A stretch of 64,000 bases of DNA from the NCBI GenBank assembly GCA_965208975.1, contig CBDBQH010000003.1, positions 310,001 to 374,000 of the forward strand, in the 5' to 3' direction. The notes below the pieces were generated by a model. It saw only the letters and a list, made by a program, of their open reading frames with translations. It searched no databases and was not told the DNA's origin. The stretch is from G963663315 sp965208975 (GTDB taxonomy: Bacteria; Pseudomonadota; Gammaproteobacteria; Arenicellales; Poriferihabitantaceae). Both the position numbers and the translations under genes were made by a program. Positions 34,844 through 48,375 of this stretch are shown here, piece after piece; the first letter of the stretch is position 1, and each line of letters begins with the position of its first letter.

Positions 34844-36037
34844 TCATTCGATTATTTTGGTGACGACACCCGCTCCCACGGTACGCCCCCCTTCCCGAAT
34901 CGCAAACCGTAACCCCTCTTCCATCGCGATCGGCGCAATCAATGCCACCGACATCGCCACATTATCGCCCGGCATGACCATCTCGATATCCGCCGGTAAA
35001 TCACAGGAGCCGGTCACATCCGTCGTCCGAAAGTAGAACTGGGGGCGATAGCCATTGAAAAACGGCGTATGACGTCCGCCTTCTTCCTTCGACAGGATAT
35101 ACACTTCCGCCTCGAATCGGGTATGTGGCGTAATACTCTTTGGCTTCGCCAGTACCTGTCCGCGCTCCACTTCCTCACGCTTGGTTCCGCGCAGCAGAAC
35201 TCCTACGTTGTCTCCCGCCTGACCCTCATCAAGCAGCTTGCGGAACATCTCCACTCCGGTACAAACCGTCACCATGGTATCCTTGATCCCGATGATGGCA
35301 ACCTCTTCCCCAACCTTGATCACGCCTCGCTCCACTCGCCCGGTCACGACCGTACCTCTTCCGGATATCGAAAACACATCTTCTACCGGCATCAGGAAAT
35401 CACCGTCCACCTTACGTTCCGGCTCCGGAATGTAACTGTCCAGCGCTTCAGCCAACCTGAGAATCGAGCCTTCCCCAACATCCGAGTCGTCTCCTTCCAA
35501 CGCTTTCAAGGCGCTGCCAATCACAATCGGGGTATCATCGCCGGGGAATTCGTAGGTATCCAGCAATTCCCGTATTTCCATCTCGACCAATTCCAGCAAT
35601 TCCTCATCATCCACCATGTCGGCCTTGTTCAGATAGACCACGATATAGGGAACCCCGACCTGGCGCGCCAACAGAATATGCTCCCGCGTCTGCGGCATTG
35701 GACCATCCGCGGCGCTACATACCAGAATGGCCCCATCCATCTGCGCGGCGCCGGTAATCATGTTTTTGATATAGTCGGCATGCCCCGGACAGTCAACGTG
35801 CGCATAGTGGCGGTGTTCCGTCTGGTATTCTACGTGCGCGGTGGCGATTGTGATGCCGCGGGACTTTTCCTCCGGCGCGTTGTCAATCTCGTCAAACGCT
35901 TTCGATTCAGTGCCACCGTATCGCGCCGACAACACTCTGGTCATCGCCGCCGTCAGCGTCGTCTTGCCATGATCGACATGACCGATCGTACCGACATTCA
36001 CATGCGGTTTCGTTCTTTCAAATTTTTCTTTCGCCAT
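34844..36037 (-). CDS. tuf: Elongation factor Tu
   Basis: GTPase that delivers aminoacyl-tRNA to the ribosome. 397 residues (394 in E. coli). G-domain motifs: GHVDHGKTTL, DCPGHADYI, NKADMVDDEE and the SALKALEGD region; domains II and III follow. It lies in the str operon downstream of fusA. This is the only tuf in the window: the second copy expected between tRNA-Thr(GGU) and tRNA-Trp upstream of secE is missing. Confidence 0.99.
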   Translation of the reverse strand: MAKEKFERTKPHVNVGTIGHVDHGKTTLTAAMTRVLSARYGGTESKAFDEIDNAPEEKSRGITIATAHVEYQTEHRHYAHVDCPGHADYIKNMITGAAQMDGAILVCSAADGPMPQTREHILLARQVGVPYIVVYLNKADMVDDEELLELVEMEIRELLDTYEFPGDDTPIVIGSALKALEGDDSDVGEGSILRLAEALDSYIPEPERKVDGDFLMPVEDVFSISGRGTVVTGRVERGVIKVGEEVAIIGIKDTMVTVCTGVEMFRKLLDEGQAGDNVGVLLRGTKREEVERGQVLAKPKSITPHTRFEAEVYILSKEEGGRHTPFFNGYRPQFYFRTTDVTGSCDLPADIEMVMPGDNVAMSVALIAPIAMEEGLRFAIREGGRTVGAGVVTKIIE

Positions 36038-36061
36038 GGATAGGTCTCCCGAATAATCTTT

Positions 36062-36100
36062 AATTTGTTACTTGAATTTGTTACTTGAATTTGTTTTCGT
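36062..36100. repeat. 13-bp tandem repeat between fusA and tuf
   Basis: AATTTGTTACTTG is present twice in tandem (36062-36074 and 36075-36087), followed by a third start (AATTTGTT). It accounts for nearly half of the 95-bp fusA-tuf gap, the widest gap between rpsL and rpsM except that before rpsM. Confidence 0.75.
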
Positions 36101-36132
36101 TACTGAAATTTTCTGGCGCTGCACAAGACAGG

Positions 36133-38226
36133 TCAGGCCGCAATCCTGATTGAAGTCGCAATATTCTCCGGAACCGGGGCGTATTTCCTGAACTCCATCG
36201 TATAATTTGCCCGCCCCTGAGTCGCAGAGCGCAATGCGGTAGCATAACCGAACATCTCCGACAACGGCACTTCAGCCTTGATCACCTTGCCGCCGGGTGA
36301 ATCCCCCATTTCATGGATCAAACCGCGCCGGGAACTCAAATCCCCGTTCACACCGCCCATATATTCTTCCGGAGTGACCACTTCCACCGCCATCATCGGT
36401 TCCAGCAACTGCGGCCCGGCAATTCTGGCGCCTTCCCGAAACGCCATGGAGCCGGCCGCCTTGAACGCATGCTCGGATGAATCCACATCGTGGTAGGAAC
36501 CATAGAACAGGGTTGCCTTGACATCAATCACCGGATAACCCGCAACCACTCCCGACTGCATCGCGGACTGGATACCCTTGTCTACCGCGGGAATGTACTC
36601 CCTGGGTATCACACCGCCCTTGATCTCATCGACAAACTGATAACCCGTCCCTGGCCCCAGCGGCTCAAGACGAACATGAACATGACCATATTGTCCCCGC
36701 CCGCCGGTCTGCTTCGCATACTTGTGTTCCATTTCAACCGGTTCTGTAATGGTTTCCCGATAGGCGACCTGGGGTTTGCCGATGTTGGCGTCCACACTGA
36801 ACTCCCGCTTCAATCGGTCTACAATGATTTCGAGATGCAATTCCCCCATGCCGGAAATAATGGTCTGCCCGGATTCTTCGTCTGAACGAACCCGAAAAGA
36901 AGGGTCTTCCTGGGCCAGTTTACTCAAGGCTACGCCCAGCCTCTCCTGGTCGGAGCGGGTTTTCGGCTCAACGGCCTGCGCGATAACCGGGGCCGGAAAC
37001 TCCATTCTTTCCAGCGCTACTACGGAATGGGGGGCGCACAGGGTATCGCCGGTAGTGATGCTTTTCAGTCCCACCGCCGCCGCTATATCGCCGGCACATA
37101 CCTGCTTGATATCCTCCCTGTTATTGGAGTGCATCTGTAATATCCGGCCGATCCGTTCCTTTTTCCCCTTGACTGAATTGATCACGGTGTCTCCGGTCTT
37201 CATGGTTCCTGAGTACACGCGAAAGAAAACCAGCTGTCCGAAAAACGAATCCGACATGATCTTGAATGCCAGCGCGGAAAACGGCTCCGTATCGTCAGAC
37301 CTGCGAACAACCCGGGTTTCTCCGTCCCCGGCTACGCCGCTGATTGCCGGCACATCCAATGGAGCGGGCATGAAATCAATGATGCCGTCCAGCAACATCT
37401 GAACGCCCTTGTTCTTGAAGGCGGAACCACACAATACCGGAATAATCTCATTATTCAGGGTACGGATTCGAATCCCTCTCCTGATTTCCCGCTCTCCAAG
37501 ATCACCGTTCTCAAAGTAACGTTCCATCATTTTCTCGTCCGCCTCAGCGGCGGCTTCCACCAGCCTGGCTCTGAGTTGACCCGCTTCTTCAACCAGGTCT
37601 TGCGGAATATCACTGTATTCGAATTCGACGCCCCTGTTTTCTTCTTTCCATGAGACCGCTTTCATTTTGACGAGGTCAATCACCCCCCTGAAATGCTCTT
37701 CGGCTCCGATATTCAATTGCATCATAACCGGGTTGGCGCCCAGCCGACTCTTGATTTGTCCGGCAACGCGCTTGAAATCCGCTCCGACCCGGTCCATCTT
37801 GTTGATGAAGGCCATTCTTGGCACATTATATTTGTTGGCCTGACGCCACACGGTTTCCGACTGCGGCTCAACCCCGCCGACCGCACAAAATACAGCGACA
37901 GCGCCGTCCAGTACACGCAACGAGCGTTCGACTTCAATGGTGAAATCAACATGTCCGGGAGTATCAATGATATTGATTCGATGCGCTTCCAGACTTTTAT
38001 CCATACCGCTCCAGAAGCAGGTGGTAGCCGCGGAAGTAATGGTGATCCCCCGCTCCTGTTCCTGCTCCATCCAGTCCATGACCGCGTTGCCGTCATGGAC
38101 TTCGCCGAGCTTGTGGGAAAGACCGGTATAAAAGAGTATACGCTCAGTGGTGGTCGTCTTGCCGGCGTCAATGTGCGCCATGATGCCGATGTTGCGATAC
38201 CGCTCGATTGGAGTTTTGCGTGACAC
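36133..38226 (-). CDS. fusA: Elongation factor G
   Basis: GTPase that drives translocation and, with RRF, ribosome recycling. 697 residues (704 in E. coli). G1 AHIDAGKTTTTERILFYTG, switch II DTPGHVDFT, G4 NKMDRVGADF. Domain IV/V signatures include GRGQYGHVHVRLEPLGPGTGYQFVDEIKGG and the terminal GYATALRSATQGRANYTMEFRKY. Lies 42 bp after rpsG. Confidence 0.99.
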   Translation of the reverse strand: MSRKTPIERYRNIGIMAHIDAGKTTTTERILFYTGLSHKLGEVHDGNAVMDWMEQEQERGITITSAATTCFWSGMDKSLEAHRINIIDTPGHVDFTIEVERSLRVLDGAVAVFCAVGGVEPQSETVWRQANKYNVPRMAFINKMDRVGADFKRVAGQIKSRLGANPVMMQLNIGAEEHFRGVIDLVKMKAVSWKEENRGVEFEYSDIPQDLVEEAGQLRARLVEAAAEADEKMMERYFENGDLGEREIRRGIRIRTLNNEIIPVLCGSAFKNKGVQMLLDGIIDFMPAPLDVPAISGVAGDGETRVVRRSDDTEPFSALAFKIMSDSFFGQLVFFRVYSGTMKTGDTVINSVKGKKERIGRILQMHSNNREDIKQVCAGDIAAAVGLKSITTGDTLCAPHSVVALERMEFPAPVIAQAVEPKTRSDQERLGVALSKLAQEDPSFRVRSDEESGQTIISGMGELHLEIIVDRLKREFSVDANIGKPQVAYRETITEPVEMEHKYAKQTGGRGQYGHVHVRLEPLGPGTGYQFVDEIKGGVIPREYIPAVDKGIQSAMQSGVVAGYPVIDVKATLFYGSYHDVDSSEHAFKAAGSMAFREGARIAGPQLLEPMMAVEVVTPEEYMGGVNGDLSSRRGLIHEMGDSPGGKVIKAEVPLSEMFGYATALRSATQGRANYTMEFRKYAPVPENIATSIRIAA

Positions 38227-38268
38227 TGCTCTTTGAAGTCCGGACTCGTTTGCAAGGAATATCGGTTG

Positions 38269-38742
38269 TTAGAATCGGTAGTGTGAAAACGCCTTGTTGG
38301 CTTCAGCCATCTTGTGGGTGTCTTCACGTTTTTTGTAGGCGCTGCCGCGCTCGCCCGAAGCATCCATCAATTCCCCCGCCAGCCGGGCCGTCATGGATTT
38401 CTCGGATCGCTTGCGAGCGGCAGCCACCAGCCATCTCATAGCCAGCGCCATCTGACGGTTGGGGCGCACTTCAACCGGCACCTGATAAGTAGCGCCACCG
38501 ACACGCCGGCTTTTCACTTCGACACCGGGGCTTACATTTTCCAGGGCCATGTTAAAAACATCAACCACATCCTCTGTGGCCTTACGCTCCTTGATGATAT
38601 CCAGGGCGCCGTACATGATTTTCTCGGCAATCGACTTCTTGCCGTCCAGCATGAGGATATTGATAAACTTCGCGACCGTCTGATCCTTGTATTTGGGATC
38701 AGGCAGAATCTTCCTCTTCGGGACTTCTCTTCGTCTTGACAT
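38269..38742 (-). CDS. rpsG: 30S ribosomal protein S7
   Basis: Head-assembly initiator and, in E. coli, translational repressor of the str operon. 157 residues from ATG 38742 (MSRRREVPKRKILPDPKYKDQ); a longer open frame upstream is non-homologous and overlaps the rpsL end. GGATYQVPVEVRPNRQMALAMRWLVAAARKRSEKSM is the conserved helix pair; the end is NKAFSHYRF. Confidence 0.99.
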   Translation of the reverse strand: MSRRREVPKRKILPDPKYKDQTVAKFINILMLDGKKSIAEKIMYGALDIIKERKATEDVVDVFNMALENVSPGVEVKSRRVGGATYQVPVEVRPNRQMALAMRWLVAAARKRSEKSMTARLAGELMDASGERGSAYKKREDTHKMAEANKAFSHYRF

Positions 38743-38782
38743 ATCTTGATTTCGTTCCGGACCAGCCGGGAATGCCTGTAAT

Positions 38783-39157
38783 TTAAGATTTGGGGCGCTT
38801 CGCGCCGTATTTCGAACGTCCCTGACGCCTGTCCGACACACCGGAAGTATCCAGCGCTCCACGCACAGTATGATACCGGACACCCGGCAAATCCTTCACC
38901 CGCCCCCCTCTTATCAACACCACTGAATGCTCCTGCAGATTATGACCTTCACCACCGATATAAGTAGTTACCTCATGCCCATTGGTCAAACGCACCCTGG
39001 CCACCTTGCGTAACGCAGAATTCGGCTTCTTGGGCGTCGTCGTATACACCCGGGTGCAAACACCGCGCTTTTGCGGACAAGACTGCAAGGCTGGAACATT
39101 GGATTTCCTGACCTGCTTTTGTCGCGGGTTTCTGACTAGTTGGTTTCGTGTCGGCAT
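38783..39157 (-). CDS. rpsL: 30S ribosomal protein S12
   Basis: Decoding-centre protein. 124 residues, as in E. coli. TRNQLVRNPRQKQVRKSNVPAL, KRGVCTRVYTTTPKKPNSALRKVARVRLTNG and GGRVKDLPGVRYHTVRGALDTSGV are all conserved. First gene of the str-S10-spc-alpha run, downstream of a strong promoter at 39285-39313. Confidence 0.99.
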   Translation of the reverse strand: MPTRNQLVRNPRQKQVRKSNVPALQSCPQKRGVCTRVYTTTPKKPNSALRKVARVRLTNGHEVTTYIGGEGHNLQEHSVVLIRGGRVKDLPGVRYHTVRGALDTSGVSDRRQGRSKYGAKRPKS

Positions 39158-39284
39158 TCGCTGGGTTTTTTAAAAATGTTTTTTAAACGTCCTACCTGCC
39201 CCTGAAATACCGCCTGACCTCATGAAGGCAAGGTTTTGGAAAATCTGCAAGCGGCAAATGGTATCCATACCCGAAGGGGGCGCG

Positions 39285-39313
39285 ATTTTATGCCGGGACA
39301 GCATTTCTGTCAA
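39285..39313 (-). promoter_or_regulatory. Strong sigma-70 promoter upstream of rpsL
   Basis: On the minus strand TTGACA (39313-39308), a 17-bp spacer and TAAAAT (39290-39285). The -10 box is followed by a GC-rich discriminator CGCGCCCCC, the kind associated with ppGpp/DksA control of stable RNA and ribosomal promoters. It lies about 128 bp before the rpsL start. As few other promoters are apparent over the next 22 kb, it may drive much of the ribosomal supercluster. Confidence 0.85.
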
Positions 39314-39377
39314 GGGATGAGATTTCATAAAACTGCAATATGACTACAAAAGGTTTGTTTTTTCACGTCCCGCCCCC

Positions 39378-43604
<4,227 letters not shown>

Positions 43605-43682
43605 TATTTACTGCCTCTGTTAGATGCCAGCGGATTCGCTGCCTGATAGCTCTTTGACCCGGTTATTCCGGTAACCCCGAAA

Positions 43683-46600
43683 TCAGTGACGGTCATGCTT
43701 TAATTCCAGGTTGAGTCCCAGCGCCCGAATCTCCTTGACCAGCACATTAAACGATTCCGGCATGCCGGTATCCATGTCGTGACCACCGCGAATAATATTC
43801 TCGTAAATCTTGGAGCGACCGCCCACATCATCGGACTTGACCGTAAGCATTTCCTGCAAGGTGTAAGCGGCGCCGTAAGCCTCCAGCGCCCACACTTCCA
43901 TCTCACCGAATCTTTGACCGCCGAATTGCGCCTTACCCCCCAACGGCTGCTGGGTAATCAGACTATAAGGCCCGGTTGAACGAGCATGCATCTTGTCATC
44001 AACCAGGTGATTCAGCTTGAGAATGTACATGTAGCCACAAGTGACCGGCCGGTCAAACGGTTCCCCGGTACGCCCATCATACAGGGTCGTCTGACCGCTC
44101 TGTGGAATCCCGGCCAGCTTCAGCATACTCTTGATCTCACTTTCATGCGCGCCATCGAATACCGGGGTCGCCATCGGCACTCCCTCACCCAGGTTTTTAG
44201 CAAGTTCAATCAATTCAGTATCCGAGAAATCCCCCAATGATTCTTTCTTTCCGCTGGAGTTGTACACCTTTTCAAGATACCTGCGAACCTGGTCAATACG
44301 CTTGTTCTTACGCAGCATTTCTTCAATTCTCTCGCCCAGTTTCTTCGCCGCCCACCCCAGATGAGTTTCCAGAACCTGCCCGACATTCATTCGCGAAGGC
44401 ACACCCAGAGGATTCAGACAGATATCCACAGTAGTCCCGTCTTCCATATAAGGCATATCCTCAACCGGAATAATTTTGGAAATAACCCCCTTGTTGCCAT
44501 GGCGTCCCGCCATTTTATCGCCGGGCTGCAATCTCCGTTTTACCGCGACAAAAACCTTGACGATTTTCAGAACGCCCGGAGCCAGGTCATCGCCCATTTC
44601 GATTTTCTCGCGTTTTTCCTCGAAACGGCGATCAAACTCCTCACGCTGGACCTCCATCTGGTCCCGAATTTTCTCGATCGCCTGATTGACTTCTTCGTTG
44701 CGAAGACGAATTTCAAACCATTCCTTACGCCCCAGAGTGGACAGGTAATCATCCGTCACAACCTCTCCCGCCTTCAGCTGGCCGGGACCGCCTTCCGCAG
44801 TCTGGCCGCGCAATAGTCTGGCAATCCGGGCAAAGGCGTCCTCCTCAACAATCCGCAACTGGTCATTCAGGTTTTTGCGGACGGCGATCAGTTCATGTTC
44901 ATCATTCGCGAGTGCGCGAGCATCCTTTGCAAGCCCCTCCCGGGTAAACACCTGCACGTCGATCACCGTGCCTTTCATGCCCGACGGCATACGCAGGGAA
45001 GTGTCTTTCACGTCAGAAGCCTTCTCGCCGAAGATGGCGCGAAGCAGTTTTTCTTCCGGCGTCAGCTGGGTCTCGGCCTTGGGAGTGATTTTACCGACCA
45101 GGATATCGCCGGGATGCACTTCGGCGCCGATATAGACGATACCGGATTCATCCAGCTTGGACAAGGCGCCCTCATTGACATTCGGAATATCGCGGCTGAT
45201 CTCCTCGGCGCCCAGCTTGGCGTCGCGCGCGGTACAGGACAGTTCCTCAATATGAATCGAGGTGTAGACATCATCCTTCACCAACCGCTCGGAAATCAGA
45301 ATCGAATCTTCGAAGTTGTAGCCATTCCAGGGCATGAAAGCGATCAGCACGTTTCTGCCAAGAGCCAGCTCGCCCATATCGGTAGACGGTCCATCAGCCA
45401 GAACATCCCCCCGGTTCACCACGTCACCCACGGCCACCAGGGGACGCTGATTGATCGTGGTATTCTGGTTTGAACGCTGGTATTTGGTCAGGTTGTAAAT
45501 ATCGACACCCGGCTCTCCCTCGATAGCTTCATCATCGTTGGCGCGCACTACAATCCTGGATGCGTCCACGGAATCAACCGCGCCGCCGCGGCGAGAAACC
45601 ACAGTCACTCCGGAATCAATCGCGACCGTGCGTTCCATACCCGTACCAACCAACGGCTTTTCGCTGCGTACCACTGGCACCGCCTGGCGCTGCATGTTGG
45701 CGCCCATCAGCGCCCGGTTGGCGTCATCATGCTCCAGGAACGGAACCAGTGACGCCGCCACCGAAACAATCTGTTGGGGCGCCACATCAATATAGTCAAT
45801 CTGGTCGGGAGAAGACAGTGAAGACTCGTTTTTGTGCCGGCAGGAAACCAGTTCACTGACAAACCGGCCGTTGGAATCCAGTCTGGAATTAGCCTGGGCG
45901 ATGATGAACTTATGCTCTTCAATCGCGGACAGATAATCCACTTCATCGGTGACCTTGCCATTTTTCACCTTGCGATACGGAGTCTCGAGGAAACCGTACT
46001 CATTGGTTTTGGCGAAACAGGCGAGTGAGTTAATCAGGCCGATATTGGGGCCTTCGGGAGTCTCGATCGGGCAAACACGTCCGTAATGAGTCGGATGTAC
46101 GTCACGCACCTCGAAACCAGCCCGGTCACGTGTCAACCCACCCGGGCCCAAAGCGGAAACCCGCCGTTTGTGAGTGACCTCTGAAAGGGGATTGGTTTGA
46201 TCCATGAACTGGGATAGCTGACTGGAGCCGAAAAACTCGCGTACAACCGCGGCCACAGGTTTGGCGTTAATCAGGTCCTGAGGAGTCAGGTTTTCGCTTT
46301 CAACCAGATTCAACCGCTCCTTGACCGCTCGTTCAACCCGCACCAGACCAATCCGGAACTGGTTTTCGACCATTTCACCGACCGAACGCACACGGCGATT
46401 GCCGAGATTGTCGATATCGTCGATTTCCCCCTTACCGTTCTTCAGGTAGATGATTTTTCGCATGACTTCCACGATGTCCTGCTTGCTCAATGTGCCGGGG
46501 CCTTCATCGGATTCCCGCCCCAGACGCCGATTGAGTTTCATCCGTCCCACTGCGGAAAGATCATATCTTTCCTGGTTGAAAAACAGATTGCTGAACAACG

Positions 46601-47762
46601 CCGCCGAAGCTTCTTTTATGGGCGGTTCGCCGGGGCGCATCATGCGGTAGATTTCAATGTGCGCCTCTTCCTCTGTACGGGTTGGGTCGATACGCAGGGT
46701 TTCTGAAATAAACGGGCCGCAATCAATATCATTTACGTAAATGGTTTCCAGATGGGTAATTCCGTTTTCCCGGAAATCGTCCAGCGCCTTTGACGTAATT
46801 TCCATGTTGGCCTCCGCCAGCAACTCCCCGGTTTCCGTATTGACGATGTCCCGCGCCAGGGTGCGTCCCAGAATAAACTCAATGGGCACCTCTATTTCGT
46901 TAATACCGTCTTTTTCAAGTTCCCGGATATGTCGGGTCGCAATTCTTTTTTCGGCCTCCACCAACACCTTGCCGTTCGCGCCGATCAGGTCGAAATACAG
47001 ACGCTGCCCCCGCAACCGTTCAGGAACCAGCTGTAGCGTGGCCCCGGTTTCGGTCAACGTAATGGTGTCATTCTCGAAGAACATGGTCAGTATTTCTTCG
47101 GTACTGTAGCCCAGCGCCCGCAGCATGATCGTGGCCGGCAATTTGCGCCGACGGTCAATCCGGATATAAAGCAGATCCTTCGGATCAAACTCGAGGTCCA
47201 GCCAGGAACCGCGATACGGAATAATGCGAGCGGTAAACAATAACTTTCTGGAAGCGTGTGTCTTGCCCCCGTCATGGTCAAAAATAACGCCGGGCGAGCG
47301 GTGCAGCTGGGATACGATGACACGCTCAGTGCCATTGACTACAAAAGTACCGTTATCGGTGATTAACGGCATATCACCCAGATAGACCTCCTGTTCGACG
47401 ATGTCCTTCGGCTTCTTGCCACTGCCGCTTTTATTGAAAATGACCAGACGCATGACAGCGCGCAGCGGGCAGGAATAGAGCAGACCGCGCTGCTGGCATT
47501 CGGTCACATCAAACTTGGGCTTTTCCAGACGATAACTGACGAAATCCAGAATAACAGCGCCATTATAACTTTCTATCGGGAATACCGACTTGAATGCGGC
47601 CTGGATACCCTGGTCAATACGCTGTTCCGGCGGCGTGTCCGCCTGCAGATATTTACGGTACGATTCTTTCTGTGTAGCTAACAGGTAAGGAACCTGATAG
47701 TCATCGGAACGTTTACTGAAATTCTTCCGAATACGCTTCTTCTCGTTATATGAATAACCCAT
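43683..47762 (-). CDS. rpoB: RNA polymerase beta subunit
   Basis: Catalytic subunit, 1,359 residues from ATG 47762 (MGYSYNEKKRIRKNF), versus 1,342 in E. coli; 15 more upstream residues in frame are not conserved. The rifampicin-pocket region contains SSQLSQFMDQTNPLSEVTHKRRVSALGPGGLTRDRAG. Other landmarks: GYNFEDSILISERLV, GDKMAGRHGNKGV and the C-terminal GKAQFGGQRFGEMEVWALEAYGAA. An attenuator-like hairpin lies upstream, and rpoC follows after 78 bp. Confidence 0.99.
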   Translation of the reverse strand: MGYSYNEKKRIRKNFSKRSDDYQVPYLLATQKESYRKYLQADTPPEQRIDQGIQAAFKSVFPIESYNGAVILDFVSYRLEKPKFDVTECQQRGLLYSCPLRAVMRLVIFNKSGSGKKPKDIVEQEVYLGDMPLITDNGTFVVNGTERVIVSQLHRSPGVIFDHDGGKTHASRKLLFTARIIPYRGSWLDLEFDPKDLLYIRIDRRRKLPATIMLRALGYSTEEILTMFFENDTITLTETGATLQLVPERLRGQRLYFDLIGANGKVLVEAEKRIATRHIRELEKDGINEIEVPIEFILGRTLARDIVNTETGELLAEANMEITSKALDDFRENGITHLETIYVNDIDCGPFISETLRIDPTRTEEEAHIEIYRMMRPGEPPIKEASAALFSNLFFNQERYDLSAVGRMKLNRRLGRESDEGPGTLSKQDIVEVMRKIIYLKNGKGEIDDIDNLGNRRVRSVGEMVENQFRIGLVRVERAVKERLNLVESENLTPQDLINAKPVAAVVREFFGSSQLSQFMDQTNPLSEVTHKRRVSALGPGGLTRDRAGFEVRDVHPTHYGRVCPIETPEGPNIGLINSLACFAKTNEYGFLETPYRKVKNGKVTDEVDYLSAIEEHKFIIAQANSRLDSNGRFVSELVSCRHKNESSLSSPDQIDYIDVAPQQIVSVAASLVPFLEHDDANRALMGANMQRQAVPVVRSEKPLVGTGMERTVAIDSGVTVVSRRGGAVDSVDASRIVVRANDDEAIEGEPGVDIYNLTKYQRSNQNTTINQRPLVAVGDVVNRGDVLADGPSTDMGELALGRNVLIAFMPWNGYNFEDSILISERLVKDDVYTSIHIEELSCTARDAKLGAEEISRDIPNVNEGALSKLDESGIVYIGAEVHPGDILVGKITPKAETQLTPEEKLLRAIFGEKASDVKDTSLRMPSGMKGTVIDVQVFTREGLAKDARALANDEHELIAVRKNLNDQLRIVEEDAFARIARLLRGQTAEGGPGQLKAGEVVTDDYLSTLGRKEWFEIRLRNEEVNQAIEKIRDQMEVQREEFDRRFEEKREKIEMGDDLAPGVLKIVKVFVAVKRRLQPGDKMAGRHGNKGVISKIIPVEDMPYMEDGTTVDICLNPLGVPSRMNVGQVLETHLGWAAKKLGERIEEMLRKNKRIDQVRRYLEKVYNSSGKKESLGDFSDTELIELAKNLGEGVPMATPVFDGAHESEIKSMLKLAGIPQSGQTTLYDGRTGEPFDRPVTCGYMYILKLNHLVDDKMHARSTGPYSLITQQPLGGKAQFGGQRFGEMEVWALEAYGAAYTLQEMLTVKSDDVGGRSKIYENIIRGGHDMDTGMPESFNVLVKEIRALGLNLELKHDRH

Positions 47763-47809
47763 ATCTACCCCCTGGCATGACAGACTCGTCCGGCGCTCCG
47801 GAAACATGG

Positions 47810-47835
47810 ACAGGCTTTAACACACACTCTGTCCA
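47810..47835 (-). promoter_or_regulatory. Hairpin in the rplL-rpoB gap, possible RNase III site
   Basis: GGACAG and CTGTCC can pair across about 14 bases in the transcript leading to rpoB. In E. coli an RNase III cut between rplL and rpoB separates ribosomal and polymerase messages. A role here is inference; the short stem is weak support. Confidence 0.35.
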
Positions 47836-47850
47836 TACTCACCGGAACAT

Positions 47851-47881
47851 AAAAAACACCCATGCGTTTCCAGTGAAACGC
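47851..47881 (-). terminator. Attenuator between rplL and rpoB
   Basis: On the minus strand GCGTTTC-ACTG-GAAACGC forms a perfect 7-bp stem with a 4-base loop, followed eight bases later by six T. This is the place of the partial terminator that makes rpoBC expression lower than rplJL in E. coli. The offset T-run fits a leaky terminator. Confidence 0.6.
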
Positions 47882-47928
47882 AAACACGGCCTCAAGGTTG
47901 TACCACCGGGCCGCAGGCCGAAGCCAGA

Positions 47929-48312
47929 TTACTTGAGTTCGACAGTTCCGCCTGCCGCCTCCAGCTGGTTTTTGATATCTTCAGCTTCATCCTTGCCAAC
48001 ACCTTCCCGAATCGGAGTCGGCGCTTTTTCCACCAGGTCCTTGGCCTCTTTGAGACCCAGGCTGGTAATACTGCGAACCGCCTTGATCACACCCACTTTC
48101 TTGTCACCGAAACCGGTCAGCACGATATCAAATTCATTTTTCTCCTCTTCCGGGGCCGCCGCTTCGCCGCCGCCTGCCGGCGCTACGGCTACGGCGGTCG
48201 CCGCCGCCGCAGAAACCCCGAATTTCTCTTCCATATCCTTGATCAATTCAGACAGGTCGAGAACCGACATCTCAGCGATTGCGCCGAGAACTTCTTCTTT
48301 ACTTAAAGCCAT
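47929..48312 (-). CDS. rplL: 50S ribosomal protein L7/L12
   Basis: Stalk protein that recruits translational GTPases. 127 residues (121 in E. coli). N-terminal dimer domain (LSKEEVLGAIAEMSVLDLSELIKDMEEKFGV), an Ala/Gly/Pro hinge and the C-terminal domain EFDIVLTGFGDKKVGVIKAVRSITSLGLKEAKDLVEKAP. Lies 63 bp after rplJ and 166 bp before rpoB. Confidence 0.99.
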   Translation of the reverse strand: MALSKEEVLGAIAEMSVLDLSELIKDMEEKFGVSAAAATAVAVAPAGGGEAAAPEEEKNEFDIVLTGFGDKKVGVIKAVRSITSLGLKEAKDLVEKAPTPIREGVGKDEAEDIKNQLEAAGGTVELK

Positions 48313-48375
48313 GGTAATTACTCCTGATAGCTGGACAATATTAAATAATTAAATGATGGATAAAAGTTTCAACAA

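Noticed and set aside
35069..36043. Long antisense frame (324 codons) opposite tuf, and similar ones opposite rpoC, rpoB, glmM and fusA
   Set aside because: Typical open antisense frames of strongly codon-biased genes; translations are His/Arg-rich and match no family.
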